DNA of 64,000 nt from Terriglobia bacterium (lineage in GTDB: Bacteria > Acidobacteriota > Terriglobia > Bryobacterales > Bryobacteraceae), in contig JAIQFE010000017.1 of the NCBI GenBank assembly GCA_020073445.1, forward strand, positions 62,001 through 126,000, written 5' to 3'. Below are positions 1 to 9,859 of the stretch, one piece after another; the stretch's first letter is position 1; each line of letters begins with the position of its first letter. Made by a program: the position numbers and the translations under genes. The notes beneath the pieces were generated by a model. It had not been told where the DNA came from, made no database searches, and worked only from the letters and a program-made list of their open reading frames with translations.

Positions 1-315
1 CTGGTTGGGGACATGCATCGCGCCGGTGTGGAATTCCTGGCGGGCACCGATACGGGGCCGAACAATCCCGTGCCGGTGGGAACGGGCTTGCATGAAGAGC
101 TGGAATTGCTGGTCGAATCGGGATTCACTCCCATGGAGGCACTGCAAACGGCGACGCGCAATCCCGCCCGCTATTTTGGCACGCTGAAAGACACGGGCAC
201 GATCGAGACGGGCAAACTCGCCGACATGGTGCTGCTGTACGCCAATCCGCTCGATGACATCCGCAATACGCGGAAGATCAGCCTGGTGATCCTGCGGGGG
301 CACTTCGTTATTTAG
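1..315 (+). CDS. Amidohydrolase family protein, C-terminal part
   Basis: The gene begins before the window; the frame is open from base 1 and the last 104 codons are present. The fragment carries the end of an amidohydrolase barrel: Gly-Thr-Asp at fragment residues 15-17 matches the conserved Asp at the end of the last barrel strand, which binds metal or activates water in this superfamily. It is followed by the helix containing ATRNPARYFG and the closing strand GKLADMVLL typical of imidazolonepropionase- and prolidase-like amidohydrolases. The substrate cannot be told from this piece. The stop overlaps the convergent gene at 308 by 8 bases. Confidence 0.85.
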   Translation: MVGDMHRAGVEFLAGTDTGPNNPVPVGTGLHEELELLVESGFTPMEALQTATRNPARYFGTLKDTGTIETGKLADMVLLYANPLDDIRNTRKISLVILRGHFVI

Positions 316-832
316 AAGATTTCGACACCAGCCCGACGCTGGTCACGATCAGCCCGAGTTCGCGCTTTTCGATCTTTCCGGCCGGGATCGCTTTGTCGAG
401 CGCGTAGTCGATGGTCAGGTTGTCGCCGGCAAGGACGCCGCCCGGCACATCGCGAGTGTAGACGTAGTTGCCGGTTGCAGTGTATTTCTCCGGCGCCAGC
501 GAGATTGAACCGGCCATGGCGGAGAGCGTCACTGCGCCAAGCTGCTTCACAACCACGTCGGGAATGTTCAGCGCCAGTTCCAGGCGCGCGCCATCCTGAG
601 CGGATCCAGGAGGTGGACGCAAGATCACGCTGAATTGACGGGCTGTCCAGCGCCACTTACCCTCTTCCAGCATGTGGAATCCCTGAAGCAGTTGGCTGTC
701 GGCGCGGGGATCGTCCATGGAGACGACGCTCAATAGCTCCGAGGCTTGATGCTTCGAGCTTCGCTTGCAGACACTGGTGGCGAGGGCGAAAAGGAATACT
801 GCAGCGATCCGTCGCCGCGTCATCCTATGCAT
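308..832 (-). CDS. Uncharacterised exported protein
   Basis: A 174-residue protein with a basic N-terminus (RRR at residues 6-8) and a short hydrophobic stretch AAVFLFALAT, so probably exported; there is a Cys at residue 22 but the preceding residues do not form a good lipobox. The mature part has alternating hydrophobic strands (for example around residues 60-170) and ends in a KRELGLIV stretch, suggesting a beta-rich fold. I do not recognise a catalytic motif. A start at the second Met (base 823) is equally possible. It lies just downstream of the molybdopterin oxidoreductase on the same strand (14-base gap), so the two may be cotranscribed. Confidence 0.6.
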   Translation of the reverse strand: MHRMTRRRIAAVFLFALATSVCKRSSKHQASELLSVVSMDDPRADSQLLQGFHMLEEGKWRWTARQFSVILRPPPGSAQDGARLELALNIPDVVVKQLGAVTLSAMAGSISLAPEKYTATGNYVYTRDVPGGVLAGDNLTIDYALDKAIPAGKIEKRELGLIVTSVGLVSKSSK

Positions 833-846
833 AGCCGCGGCGCCAT

Positions 847-2895
847 CTAATCGCCGCAGCGCTCGACTTGTACCAGGCAGTTGTAGAACGTTGGGCCGCC
901 GCCAATGTCGGTGAGCCGGTCCGATGTGAGCGCGTTCGCGTTGCGGCCGTCCGAGGAGCGCTTGAGCCAGCGAGTGGAAGGGGCGCGCACAACTCCGGCC
1001 TGCACGACGCCGTCGACATTCGCTTTGAGCAGCAGGCTGCCACGATCGTTGAACACGCGCACGCGATCGCCCGTGCGGATCGACCGCGGCCCGGCGTCGG
1101 CCGGATGAAGATGCAGGATCGAAGTGTCTTCGTCCACCGAGGCGCGATAGCCGAAGGTCGAGTTCATGCTGTCGTCGTTCTTGGAGGAGATTAGCTCCAG
1201 AGGATACTTGCCGCGGAGCGCGTTATCGCCGTGGCGTGATTCCACTGGCGGCGTGTAGTCGAGCGTCTCTGCTCCGAACTCGCACTTGCCTGACGCTGTA
1301 CCGAATCCGCCTTGCGCGAAGGGTAGGAAAGGCTGGTTGCCGGGCGCGACATTGAGACGGACGAAATGTTCGCGATCCAGGCGCTCCAGCGTGATCCCAT
1401 CCAGGAATGGATGATCGGAATTTAGCAGCGTCCGGATCATATCGTCTTCGGTGTCACGGAAGCAGGCATCGTCGAAGCCCATGCGCAGCGCGAGCGCGCG
1501 GAAGGTTTCCACGTTCGACCGGGCCTCACCCGGAGCCGGCAGGGCAGGCCGTGCCAACGGCAAGTAGTGATGCCCGTATGCAAAATAAACGTCGGTGTGT
1601 TCCAGGAACGTGGTGGCGGGCAGCAGGATATCGGCGTAGTCGGCCGTGTCGGTCTGGAACTGTTCGAGGACGACGGTGAACAGGTCTTCGCGCCGCAGCC
1701 CGCGCAGGACCACGTTCTGATCGGGCGCCACCGTGGCTGGATTCGAGTTGTACACCACCATCGCCTTGACGGGCGGCTTGTCCATCTCGGTAAGAGCCTT
1801 GCCGAGCAGGCTCATATTCACGATGCGCGCTTCGCGTCCCAAGGGCGACCGATGCTGTAACTCCGGCATCTCGAGACCCGCGCGGTTGAACTGAAACGCC
1901 TGCGACGTCGAAAGCTGCAGGCCGCCACCCGCCTCGCGCCAGGATCCGACCAGCGCGGGAAGAGCCGCGATCGCCCGTACCGCAGCGCCGCCTTGCTCGC
2001 TGCGCTGCACGCCGTAGTTCACGCGGATCGCCGCGGGCCGCGTGGTGGCATAATCTCGCGCCAGTTGGACGATGTCCGCGGCGGCGATGCCGGTGAGCGC
2101 CGCGACACGCTCGGGCGGATAATCCAGGGCGCGCTTGCGTAGCGCATCGAAACCGTTCGTGTACCGATCCACATAATCTGCGTCGTACAACTTCTCGCCG
2201 ATGATCACGTGCATCAGGCCCAGCGCCAGCGCCAGGTCGCTGCCGGGGTTGATGGCGAAGTGCTGGTCGGCCAGTGCCGCGGTGCGCGTGCGGATGGGAT
2301 CGATTACCACCAGCTTTGCGCCGTTGCGCCGAGCTTCCACGATGAAGGGCCAGAGGTGAATGTTGGCGCCGTGGATGTTCGCGCCCCACGCGATGATCAG
2401 CTTGGACAGCCGGAACTGCTCCGGCTCGGTCGCGTATCGGAAACCGTTCGTAGCCGTTAGCCCTGCGCCGCCGGCCGTCGCGCAAATGGTCCGATCGAGC
2501 CGCGAGGCTCCCAGACGGTGGAAGAAGCGCCGATCCATGCCGGCACCGTTCAGCATTCCAAGCGTTCCGCCGTAGCTGTAGGGCAGGATCGCTTCGGGTC
2601 CGTGCTCTTGTGCTGTCGCGGCGAGCCGCTGGGCAATTGTGTCGAGAGCTTCATCCCAGGAGATCCGCTCGAACCGGCCTTCCCCTTTGGCGCCGACACG
2701 CTTTTGCGGATAGAGCAGACGATCGGGCGAGTATTCGCGCTCCAGATATTGCGCGACTTTGCCGCACAGGAATCCTTGGGTGACCGGATGGTCGGGGTCG
2801 CCGCGCAGCCGGGTGGCCCTGCCGTCTTCCACCTGCACCAGCATGGAGCAGCAATCCGGGCAGTCCAGCGCGCAGACTGAATGCACGGTTTCCAT
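847..2895 (-). CDS. Molybdopterin oxidoreductase (DMSO reductase family)
   Basis: A 682-residue enzyme of the Mo/W bis-MGD oxidoreductase family. The N-terminal [4Fe-4S] site is visible as Cys8, Cys12, Cys15/16 and Cys44 (CALDCPDCC then FLCGK), followed by the molybdopterin-binding domains; Cys138 in RTICATAGG is the candidate protein ligand of the metal. The C-terminal domain carries the dinucleotide-binding segment with HLHPADAG and GDRVRVFNDRG. No Tat signal precedes the Fe-S site, so the protein is probably cytoplasmic. Substrate is unknown; the family includes formate dehydrogenases, thiosulfate and polysulfide reductases and others. A TATTCT hexamer lies five bases before the ATG. Confidence 0.85.
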   Translation of the reverse strand: METVHSVCALDCPDCCSMLVQVEDGRATRLRGDPDHPVTQGFLCGKVAQYLEREYSPDRLLYPQKRVGAKGEGRFERISWDEALDTIAQRLAATAQEHGPEAILPYSYGGTLGMLNGAGMDRRFFHRLGASRLDRTICATAGGAGLTATNGFRYATEPEQFRLSKLIIAWGANIHGANIHLWPFIVEARRNGAKLVVIDPIRTRTAALADQHFAINPGSDLALALGLMHVIIGEKLYDADYVDRYTNGFDALRKRALDYPPERVAALTGIAAADIVQLARDYATTRPAAIRVNYGVQRSEQGGAAVRAIAALPALVGSWREAGGGLQLSTSQAFQFNRAGLEMPELQHRSPLGREARIVNMSLLGKALTEMDKPPVKAMVVYNSNPATVAPDQNVVLRGLRREDLFTVVLEQFQTDTADYADILLPATTFLEHTDVYFAYGHHYLPLARPALPAPGEARSNVETFRALALRMGFDDACFRDTEDDMIRTLLNSDHPFLDGITLERLDREHFVRLNVAPGNQPFLPFAQGGFGTASGKCEFGAETLDYTPPVESRHGDNALRGKYPLELISSKNDDSMNSTFGYRASVDEDTSILHLHPADAGPRSIRTGDRVRVFNDRGSLLLKANVDGVVQAGVVRAPSTRWLKRSSDGRNANALTSDRLTDIGGGPTFYNCLVQVERCGD

Positions 2896-2915
2896 ACTTA
2901 AGAATAACGCGGTTT

Positions 2916-3842
2916 CTATGGGAAATTCGTGCGCAGGAAATCGGCCAGCCGGTAACTCGCGAGCGCGACCTGGCGCTGCGCGACTCGTTCCGCGATGGCG
3001 TGGTACTCGCGGGGCAGGGGCGTGCCGGCATTCTTATCGGTGCTGACTTTCAACTTGCCTTTGCGATATACCCTCGAGACCGCGAGGTCAAAGCTTTGGT
3101 GCGTCCATTTTTCGAAACGCGATTCCGCGGGCGCCTTCAGGGGAGCTGTTTCGCGCTCGTTTTCGATCTTCCCAGCGAGGGCTCGAGCCGGATCGTAACG
3201 GTCATCGGTGAGCAGAATCCCGTCCCAATACGCGTGCAGGTTCTGGGTGGTGGGGCTCGAAGGATCGGGCTGAATGAAGAAAAGATTTCCGCCTTGATCT
3301 CCTTTGGGGAACTGAGTCGTGAACAGGGACACCGCGTGCAGAGGCTGGTGTGAATCGCCCATGAGATGAAAGATCCAGCACAGCGCCACGGCCTTCTGCT
3401 GGTCTGGCGCGCCGCTCTGGATGATCGCGACGTTTTGCTTAAAGGCCTCGACGATATTCTCGCTGCCGGGAGCGGGTGCGAGAACCGAATCCGGCTGGCC
3501 ACGCGGCTTGTAGGGATAGTCGATGTAGTGCCAAACCGGATGATCGAATGCCTTGTCGCCGCGAATATCGTCCGGCCAGCGCGCGGCGAGCATGAAGAGC
3601 AGCCGTTCCTGATCCTGCTCGCTCATGCCAGTTAATTGGGGCCTCCAGCGGGACTCGTATTGCGGGTGCTGCCGGAGAATCGCCACGACGCGGGCTATGG
3701 TGGCGGGACTGGTCTTCAGGAGCTGGTCGAAGGCGATCGCCCCGGTCACCATGTGCCCGGCGCGGTTCCAGGCGAGGCTTGGTCCCGCGGCCAGAATGAC
3801 GGTTCCGGCGACGATCAGCAGCTTTCTAAGCACCTGAACCAT
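2916..3842 (-). CDS. S1/P1-type nuclease, exported
   Basis: An exported zinc-dependent nuclease of the S1/P1 family, which cuts single-stranded DNA and RNA. A signal peptide ends at AAGPSLA, so the mature protein begins with Trp (WNRAGHMV); in this family the mature N-terminal Trp is itself a zinc ligand. The downstream ligand cluster GDSHQPLH is present, as are further His/Asp pairs such as HYIDYPY. Length of about 308 residues fits the family. The ATG at 3842 has an AGGAAA ribosome site nine bases upstream; an in-frame GTG at 3848 is the alternative start. Likely role is nutrient scavenging from nucleic acid outside the cytoplasm. Confidence 0.88.
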   Translation of the reverse strand: MVQVLRKLLIVAGTVILAAGPSLAWNRAGHMVTGAIAFDQLLKTSPATIARVVAILRQHPQYESRWRPQLTGMSEQDQERLLFMLAARWPDDIRGDKAFDHPVWHYIDYPYKPRGQPDSVLAPAPGSENIVEAFKQNVAIIQSGAPDQQKAVALCWIFHLMGDSHQPLHAVSLFTTQFPKGDQGGNLFFIQPDPSSPTTQNLHAYWDGILLTDDRYDPARALAGKIENERETAPLKAPAESRFEKWTHQSFDLAVSRVYRKGKLKVSTDKNAGTPLPREYHAIAERVAQRQVALASYRLADFLRTNFP

Positions 3843-3858
3843 TTTCACATGTTTCCTG

Positions 3859-3888
3859 TTGACACTTTCCCTTTTATTCGCCTACAAT
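3859..3888 (+). promoter_or_regulatory. Sigma70-type promoter of lexA
   Basis: TTGACA at 3859-3864 and TACAAT at 3883-3888 are separated by 18 bases. Transcription should start about seven bases after the -10, which is the A of the lexA ATG at 3895, so the mRNA would be leaderless. It also overlaps the 5' side of the divergent nuclease gene. Confidence 0.7.
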
Positions 3889-3894
3889 GGCCCC

Positions 3895-4521
3895 ATGGCT
3901 CTCACCAAACGCCAGAAGGAATTCCTGGATTTTCTCGCGGGGTTCCTGGAGAAGAATGGCTACTGCCCGAGCTACGAAGAGATCGCCGACGGGTTGAGTC
4001 TGGCCTCGCTGGCCACCGTGCACAAGCACATCCTGGCGCTCGAATCCAAGTATTACTTAAAGCGGGGCTTTAACCAGAGCCGGTCGCTCGAAATCGCCCC
4101 CAAGTATTACGATGAGCAGCGCCAGCATCGTCAGGCGCCGCCTCCGCTCGAAATTCCCTTGCTGGGCCGGATCGCCGCTGGTGTGCCCGTGGAATCGCTG
4201 GCCGGGAACGACACCGTCAGTTTCGCCGACTTCACCGGCGACCCCAATACCTACGCTTTGCAGGTGCGCGGCGAATCGATGGTAGAAGATCATATCTGCG
4301 ACGGGGATTACGTGCTGGTGGAGCGAGCTGCTACTGCTCGTGATGGCGAGATCGTAGTGGCTCTTATCGATGGTTCCGAAACCACTCTGAAGCGCTTCTA
4401 CAAGGAGCCTGGCGATCGCGTCCGCCTGCAGCCCGCCAATGCCACCATGAAGCCGATCTACGTCCCGGCATCGTCGGTCGCGATACAAGGCAAGGTTCTG
4501 GCGGTTCTGCGAAGATACTAG
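3895..4521 (+). CDS. lexA: LexA repressor, SOS response
   Basis: A 208-residue LexA: an N-terminal winged helix (LTKRQKEFLDFL, then the recognition helix region around SLATVHKHILALE) and a C-terminal S24 self-cleaving domain. The scissile Ala95-Gly96 bond lies in RIAAGVPVE, the catalytic Ser128 in GESMVED and the catalytic Lys166 in TTLKRF. RecA filaments trigger autocleavage, which releases SOS genes. The frame is open further upstream to 3859, but the ATG at 3895 gives the family N-terminus and coincides with the predicted transcription start. No clear LexA operator was recognised nearby. Confidence 0.95.
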   Translation: MALTKRQKEFLDFLAGFLEKNGYCPSYEEIADGLSLASLATVHKHILALESKYYLKRGFNQSRSLEIAPKYYDEQRQHRQAPPPLEIPLLGRIAAGVPVESLAGNDTVSFADFTGDPNTYALQVRGESMVEDHICDGDYVLVERAATARDGEIVVALIDGSETTLKRFYKEPGDRVRLQPANATMKPIYVPASSVAIQGKVLAVLRRY

Positions 4522-4533
4522 CGTTCTGCTTCT

Positions 4534-4845
4534 TTACGCACGCTCTTCCAGGTGCTTTAGCCTGGCGTCCAGCCCTTCTTCCACGCGGCGGAGTTCGGAT
4601 CGCCACATGGCCTTCATATCTTCGAAACGGTAATCCATCTTCCGGTCCATTTCTTCGAAGCGGCGATCGACTTCGTCGAAACGTTGGTCGACTTGGTTGA
4701 ACCGCGTGTCGATGTAATGCCGAAGATCGCCCAGACGGCCGTTCATGTCGCCCAAACGGGCGTTGTTGATCAGGATCCCGATCAGGACCGTGATCATGGT
4801 CGGCGCAGATGCCAAGGCTATCGCGAGTAGGTGCGAATCAGTCAT
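4534..4845 (-). CDS. Small membrane-anchored coiled-coil protein
   Basis: A 103-residue protein with one N-terminal membrane segment (LLAIALASAPTMITVLIGIL, residues 6-25) followed by a long amphipathic region built from heptad-like units such as RFNQVDQRF, RFDEVDRRF and RFEEMDRKM, a predicted coiled coil. Small proteins of this build are frequent in Acidobacteriota and have no established function; oligomerisation at the membrane is the simplest guess. It is convergent with lexA, 12 bases away, and shows no functional link to it. Confidence 0.7.
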   Translation of the reverse strand: MTDSHLLAIALASAPTMITVLIGILINNARLGDMNGRLGDLRHYIDTRFNQVDQRFDEVDRRFEEMDRKMDYRFEDMKAMWRSELRRVEEGLDARLKHLEERA

Positions 4846-4928
4846 GCGACCCAGTCCAAGGATAGCGGGTTTTGTCTCGCGGTTTTTCGCGGTAGCCTGA
4901 AAGTCTGCCGCCCCTAAGAACCACGCCG

Positions 4929-5999
4929 TTGAACGCGATTCACCGCCGCCTGGGCGCGAAGATGATCGACTTCGGCGGCTGGGATATGCCGGTGCAGTAC
5001 GCCAGCCTCCTCGAGGAACATCACGCCGTGCGTCAGCGGGTCGGGTTGTTCGATGTCAGCCACATGGGCGAGATCGAGGTTCGCGGTCCCGAGGCCCTGC
5101 GGCTGGTCAACTACGTCACTACCAACGATGCCTCGCGCCTCCAGCCTGGGCAGGCGCAATACTCCGGGCTGCTCTATGAGCACGGAGGGTTTGTCGACGA
5201 TATTCTGGTCCACAAGGTCGCGGACCATGACTACTTTTTGTGCGTGAATGCGTCTAACCAGGACAAGGACTACCAGCACATCGTCACGCATAACAAATTC
5301 GATGCGACGGTTGAAAACGCCGGCGCGCGCTATGCGCAGCTCGCCGTGCAGGGTCCGCGCGCGCTCGATACTTTGCAAAAGCTGACGCCTGTTCCGTTGG
5401 CGCCCATCCGTTACTATCATTTTGTGGACAATGCTGTCAGCGGCGCGACCGCACGGATCGCCCGGACTGGCTATACCGGAGAAGACGGTTTCGAGATTTA
5501 CTTTCCGCCTGCCGATGCCCCTCGTATCTGGGATGAGATCCTAGAGGCGGGCGCCGAATTCGGGATCAAGCCGTGCGGTCTTGGCGCCCGCAATACGCTG
5601 CGCCTGGAAGCGGCGATGGCTCTTTACGATCATGAGATTCACGCGTCGATTACGCCGTGGGAAGCCGGTTTGGGCTGGATCGTCAAAATGGACAAGGGCG
5701 ATTTCGTTGGACGCCGGGCTCTGGCACTACAGAAAGATCGCGGCGTGACGCGCAAGCTGACCGGATTCGAAATGACGGGTCGCGGGATTGGCCGCGATAG
5801 CTACGAAGTGTGTATCGATAATGTAGGAGCGGGCTGGGTGACCAGCGGAGGACCGTCTCCCACGCTAAACAAGAACATCGGTTTCTGTTACCTGCCTAAC
5901 ACGCAGGCCGAGTCCGGGCGCCCCATCCAAGTCATGGTTCGCGGCCAGGCGGTGGATGCGGTGACCGTGCCGACTCCGTTCTACAAAAGGACCAAATAG
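4929..5999 (+). CDS. gcvT: Glycine cleavage system T protein (aminomethyltransferase)
   Basis: GcvT transfers the methylene group from lipoyl-GcvH to tetrahydrofolate and releases ammonia. The family N-terminus [17 protein letters not shown] is followed by the folate-binding [10 protein letters not shown] segment and, near the C-terminus, [11 protein letters not shown]. Length of 356 residues is normal. The start is unclear: TTG at 4929 is the first standard start codon, but the family-like residues continue upstream (LRTTPL before NAIHRR), back to a stop at 4893, with only a CTG at 4905 as a possible initiator. It heads the gcvT-gcvH-gcvPA-gcvPB operon. No glycine riboswitch is visible upstream. 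Confidence 0.93.
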   Translation: MNAIHRRLGAKMIDFGGWDMPVQYASLLEEHHAVRQRVGLFDVSHMGEIEVRGPEALRLVNYVTTNDASRLQPGQAQYSGLLYEHGGFVDDILVHKVADHDYFLCVNASNQDKDYQHIVTHNKFDATVENAGARYAQLAVQGPRALDTLQKLTPVPLAPIRYYHFVDNAVSGATARIARTGYTGEDGFEIYFPPADAPRIWDEILEAGAEFGIKPCGLGARNTLRLEAAMALYDHEIHASITPWEAGLGWIVKMDKGDFVGRRALALQKDRGVTRKLTGFEMTGRGIGRDSYEVCIDNVGAGWVTSGGPSPTLNKNIGFCYLPNTQAESGRPIQVMVRGQAVDAVTVPTPFYKRTK

Positions 6000-6002
6000 A
6001 AA

Positions 6003-6389
6003 ATGGACCCAGAAAATCTCCGCTACACCAAAGAGCACGAGTGGGTGCGCGTCGAAGGGGATGTCGGCATCATCGGCATCACATCTCACGCCCAGAGTGA
6101 ATTGGGCGATATCGTGTACGTGGATCTTCCTAAACCCGGTACGGTGATCCAGCAGGGCAAGACCATCGGTTCGGTGGAATCCGTCAAAGCGGTCAGCGAT
6201 ATTTACACGCCTGTTTCGGGAGAAGTCGTGGAAGTCAACGGATTGCTTACGGAGTCGCCCGAAACTCTCAACAAGGACCCGTACGGCACGGGATGGCTTG
6301 TTAAAATCAAGTTATCGGATCCAGGCGAGCCTGCCAAGCTCCTCACGGCCGCCGAATACCAAGCTTTCGTCGGAACGGAAACGTCCTAA
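6003..6389 (+). CDS. gcvH: Glycine cleavage system H protein
   Basis: A 128-residue lipoyl carrier that shuttles the aminomethyl intermediate between the P, T and L proteins. Lys62 in SVESVKAVSD is the lipoylation site, set in the usual hammerhead fold with YTKEHEWV at the N-terminus and GWLVKIKLSD near the end. It starts three bases after the gcvT stop and its stop codon directly abuts the TTG start of gcvPA, so translation is probably coupled through the operon. Confidence 0.97.
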   Translation: MDPENLRYTKEHEWVRVEGDVGIIGITSHAQSELGDIVYVDLPKPGTVIQQGKTIGSVESVKAVSDIYTPVSGEVVEVNGLLTESPETLNKDPYGTGWLVKIKLSDPGEPAKLLTAAEYQAFVGTETS

Positions 6390-7706
6390 TTGCGCTACTT
6401 ACCGAAGTCTGATGTCGAGCGCCGCCAGATGCTCGATACCATCGGCGCATCCACGCTTGAAGACCTGTATTCGCATCTCCCGGAAGACGTGTGCTTCCAC
6501 GGAGCGTTGAATATTCCGGCAGGCAAAAGCGAATACGAAATCGTCGATTACTTCCGCGCGCGCGGCCTGGAAAACGCCAACTCACACGCCAACTTTCTGG
6601 GCGCCGGCGTCTATCATCATTACCGCCCGGTGCTGGTGGATGCTGTAGTTTCACGCGGCGAGTTTCTGACTTCCTACACGCCCTACCAAGCCGAGATCTC
6701 GCAGGGCACGCTCACCGCCATCTTCGAATTTCAGACCATGATCTGCCAGTTGACTGGCATGGATGTGGCCAACGCGTCGATGTACGACGGATCGACCGCC
6801 GTCCCCGAAGCCGCGATGATGGCCATGCGGATCACGGGGCGCGACGGGATCGCCGTAGCTCGTACGGTCCATCCGGAATATCGGGAAGTGCTCGGGACTT
6901 ACACCCGTCATCAAAGTACTTTGGTGACGGAATTCGAATACGATCCCGAGTCCGGCCAAGTGGATCTGGAATCGCTGGAGCAGGCCCTCAACGAAACCAC
7001 CGCCGCGGTGATCATTCAATCGCCGAACTTTTTCGGCGTGGTCGAGAATGCCAAGCAGGTCGCCGAGATAGCCCATGCCAAGGGCGCGCTGCTGGTGTTC
7101 GTGTTCACCGAAGCCGTGTCGCTAGGGCTGCTGGAGCCGCCGCGCGATGCCGATATCGTCGCGGGCGAGCTGCAGAGCTTCGCGATCGCGCCCAGCTACG
7201 GTGGGCCGTTTGCGGGCATTATCGCTTGCAAGGAAAAGTATGTTCGTCAGCTGCCTGGCCGGCTGGTCGGCGAAACCAAGGACGCGAATGGCAACCGGGC
7301 TTTTTGTCTGACGCTCGCAACGCGCGAACAGCACATCCGGCGCGAGAAGGCCACGTCGAATATCTGCACCAATCAGGCGCTGATCGCTCTGATGGCTACC
7401 GTTTTCATGGCGCTGTATGGCAAACAGGGCCTGCGCGAACTGGCGGAACAGAATCTCGCCAAGGCGCACTATCTGGGCGAGAGGCTGTGGCGCAGGTTCA
7501 ACGGGCCGTACTTCAACGAATTCGTGGCGGCAACGGGCGTGCAGTCTCCCGATGAGATCAATCGCCGCCTTCTGGGTTTTCAGATCGTCGGCGGGCTCCC
7601 GCTCGATCGTTTCTATCCGGAGCTGCGGAACAGCGTGTTGCTGTGCTGCACGGAGATGGCAAGCCGCGCGGATATGGACGCAGTCGCGGAGGCGTTCGGG
7701 GCATGA
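6390..7706 (+). CDS. gcvPA: Glycine dehydrogenase (decarboxylating) subunit 1
   Basis: The N-terminal half of the split P protein, 438 residues, which with subunit 2 forms the PLP-dependent glycine decarboxylase. The start [15 protein letters not shown] matches the family although the codon is TTG, placed immediately after the gcvH stop. Family segments include [13 protein letters not shown] and the SYGGPFAGI turn. This subunit lacks the PLP lysine, which sits in subunit 2, as expected for the two-gene form. Its stop overlaps the gcvPB start (ATGA). Confidence 0.96.
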   Translation: MRYLPKSDVERRQMLDTIGASTLEDLYSHLPEDVCFHGALNIPAGKSEYEIVDYFRARGLENANSHANFLGAGVYHHYRPVLVDAVVSRGEFLTSYTPYQAEISQGTLTAIFEFQTMICQLTGMDVANASMYDGSTAVPEAAMMAMRITGRDGIAVARTVHPEYREVLGTYTRHQSTLVTEFEYDPESGQVDLESLEQALNETTAAVIIQSPNFFGVVENAKQVAEIAHAKGALLVFVFTEAVSLGLLEPPRDADIVAGELQSFAIAPSYGGPFAGIIACKEKYVRQLPGRLVGETKDANGNRAFCLTLATREQHIRREKATSNICTNQALIALMATVFMALYGKQGLRELAEQNLAKAHYLGERLWRRFNGPYFNEFVAATGVQSPDEINRRLLGFQIVGGLPLDRFYPELRNSVLLCCTEMASRADMDAVAEAFGA

Positions 7707-9157
7707 TCTCCAAGGTCCGTCCACATCCCACTCAGAACGAATCGCTGCTGTTCGAGACGAGCTCGCCCGGCAAGGCCGGCTATCAGCTTCCCAAGCTCGA
7801 TGTTCCCCCTGTCGATGCACGAGATGCGCTTGGCGCGCAGAATGTACGCCAGGAGATTCCGGACTTTCCCGAAGTCAGCGAAGTGGATGTGATCCGCCAC
7901 TTCACGCGTCTTTCCACTTGGAACTACGCCATCGATCTGGGCCTGTACCCGCTGGGTTCGTGCACCATGAAATACAATCCGCGCGTGAACGAGGCCGTGG
8001 CGCGTACCGAAGGACTGATGTGGATCCACCCCTATCAGCCTGACGCGCTCTCGCAGGGCGCGTTCGCGATCCTGGCCGAGCTCGAGCGGGCGTTGGCTGA
8101 AATCACCGGCATGGATGCAGTCACGCTGCAACCCGCCGCCGGTGCGCATGGTGAACTGACCGGGATCCTGCTGGTGCGTGCCGCGCTCGAAGCCCAAGGA
8201 AACGCGCGCAAGAAGGTTATCGTTCCCGATTCGGCGCACGGAACGAATCCTGCCTCGGTGCGAATGGCGGGATATGAAGTGGTCAATGTGGCCTCGAACG
8301 ATCGCGGGATGCTCGACGTCGAAGCGCTTGTTCGGACGGTCGACGAAGACATCGCGGCCATCATGATCACGAATCCCAACACGCTGGGAGTGTTCGAGGA
8401 GCACATCGCCGAGGTCGCGCGAATTCTGCATTCCAAAGGCGCGCTGGTGTACATGGACGGCGCCAACATGAACGCGCTTGCGGGCATCTCGCGTCCGGGC
8501 GATTACGGCGTCGACCTGATGCACCTGAATCTGCATAAGACGTTTTCGACGCCGCATGGAGGAGGCGGGCCGGGGTCGGGACCGGTGGCCGTGAAGAAGC
8601 CGCTGGAGCCGTTTCTCCCGCTTCCCCGGCTACAGCATGCGCCTTCCGGCTGGTCCTGGAACTACGATCGTCCGCAGTCCATCGGCCGCGTGCGCGCTTT
8701 CTACGGGAATTTCGGTGTCCTGGTCCGGGCGCTGGCCTACATCATGGCGCATGGCGGCGACGGGTTGAATCGGGCTACTCTTGACGCGCTGCTGAACGCG
8801 AACTATTTGCGAAAGTTGCTGGAATCGCACTATGAGATCGCGTATCACGCGCCGAGCATGCACGAATGCGTGTTCCGCCACGCTTCGAATGGAGCGATCG
8901 CCAAGCGGCTGATCGACTACGGATTTCACCCGTACACGGTCAGTTTCCCGCTGATCGTGCATGGCGCGATGATGATTGAGCCCACCGAAACCGAGAGTAA
9001 GCAAGAGCTGGATCTGTTCGCGGATGCGCTGGTCTCCATCGCGCAAGAAGTGAAAGAGAATCCGGAACTGGTGTCAACGGCGCCGCATTCGACGCGCACT
9101 ACGAAAGTGGATGAAGTCGCGGCGGCTCGAAAACCGATTTTGAAGTGGACTCGGTGA
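7703..9157 (+). CDS. gcvPB: Glycine dehydrogenase (decarboxylating) subunit 2
   Basis: The C-terminal half of the split P protein, 484 residues, carrying the PLP site: Lys279 in [16 protein letters not shown]. Other family marks are [12 protein letters not shown] near residue 85 and [11 protein letters not shown]. The start at 7703 overlaps the gcvPA stop and gives the usual MISKVRPH-type N-terminus; the frame is open upstream inside gcvPA but that part is not family-like. It completes the operon; the L protein (dihydrolipoamide dehydrogenase) is not in the window. Confidence 0.96.
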   Translation: MISKVRPHPTQNESLLFETSSPGKAGYQLPKLDVPPVDARDALGAQNVRQEIPDFPEVSEVDVIRHFTRLSTWNYAIDLGLYPLGSCTMKYNPRVNEAVARTEGLMWIHPYQPDALSQGAFAILAELERALAEITGMDAVTLQPAAGAHGELTGILLVRAALEAQGNARKKVIVPDSAHGTNPASVRMAGYEVVNVASNDRGMLDVEALVRTVDEDIAAIMITNPNTLGVFEEHIAEVARILHSKGALVYMDGANMNALAGISRPGDYGVDLMHLNLHKTFSTPHGGGGPGSGPVAVKKPLEPFLPLPRLQHAPSGWSWNYDRPQSIGRVRAFYGNFGVLVRALAYIMAHGGDGLNRATLDALLNANYLRKLLESHYEIAYHAPSMHECVFRHASNGAIAKRLIDYGFHPYTVSFPLIVHGAMMIEPTETESKQELDLFADALVSIAQEVKENPELVSTAPHSTRTTKVDEVAAARKPILKWTR

Positions 9158-9164
9158 GAACGGT

Positions 9165-9818
9165 CTACTGGCCGCCGGCCTTCTGATACGCGTCGATCAC
9201 TTTCTTCACGTACCAGCGAGTCTCGTTGTAGGGCGGCATTCCCTGGTACTTGTCGACCGCGCCTTCGCCGGCGTTGTAGGCGGCCAGAGCCTTCACCACG
9301 TCGCCATCGTACTTGAGGAGCAGTTCCCGCAATAGCTGCGTGCCTGCGTCGATGTTCTGGGCCGTATCGTGCGGATCGGCGCCAAGAGTCTTGGCCGTGC
9401 CGGGCATCAACTGCATGACTCCCAGGGCGCCTTTCGGCGAGATTGCGTCGGGCCGGAATCCCGATTCGATTTGAGCGACGCTCTCAACGAACTCCGGGGG
9501 AAGGCCGGAGCGTCGCGCGGCAGCGCGCACCATCTCTTTCGGGCCAAGCGCCGCAGGTGCCACCGGTTCAGGCTGAACTGCGGATTGAGTCACTGCCGCG
9601 ACCGGTACCGGCGTTACAACTTCTTCCTCTTCGAATCCGGATACGAGCGTTGACGGGACCTCGGTGACTCCTCCGCTGTAGAACAGGCGGATCACGTCGC
9701 CAGACTGCTCATGCCGATCCGCGCGGAGCTTCAGACCGCTGGAGAAGACCACGTATTCGCCGCCGAATGCCGGGAAAACGGCTACGGCCAAGGCCAGCAG
9801 GCAGAACGCACACTTCAT
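9165..9818 (-). CDS. Lytic transglycosylase (SLT domain), exported
   Basis: A 217-residue murein hydrolase starting at the Met that gives a clean signal peptide (MKCAFCLLALAVAVFPAFG). After an N-terminal segment resembling small beta domains of secreted proteins (residues about 20-60), the SLT lysozyme-like domain shows the catalytic Glu in VAQIESGF, then SPKGALGVMQLMPGTA and the AYNAGEGAV motif. It cleaves peptidoglycan glycan strands to 1,6-anhydro products in the periplasm. The gene is convergent with the gcv operon; 8 bases separate the two stops. Confidence 0.93.
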   Translation of the reverse strand: MKCAFCLLALAVAVFPAFGGEYVVFSSGLKLRADRHEQSGDVIRLFYSGGVTEVPSTLVSGFEEEEVVTPVPVAAVTQSAVQPEPVAPAALGPKEMVRAAARRSGLPPEFVESVAQIESGFRPDAISPKGALGVMQLMPGTAKTLGADPHDTAQNIDAGTQLLRELLLKYDGDVVKALAAYNAGEGAVDKYQGMPPYNETRWYVKKVIDAYQKAGGQ

Positions 9819-9859
9819 CTCGTAAGAAATGACGCGCGCCAGGCACCGGCCGTGCAGCC

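Noticed and set aside
4846-4928. A glycine riboswitch upstream of gcvT
   Set aside because: The gap is 83 bases, too short for a standard tandem glycine riboswitch, and shows none of its conserved bases.
6491-7555. A 354-codon plus-strand frame inside gcvPA
   Set aside because: It is a frame-shadow of the glycine decarboxylase subunit, rich in Arg and Gly, with no homologous motif.
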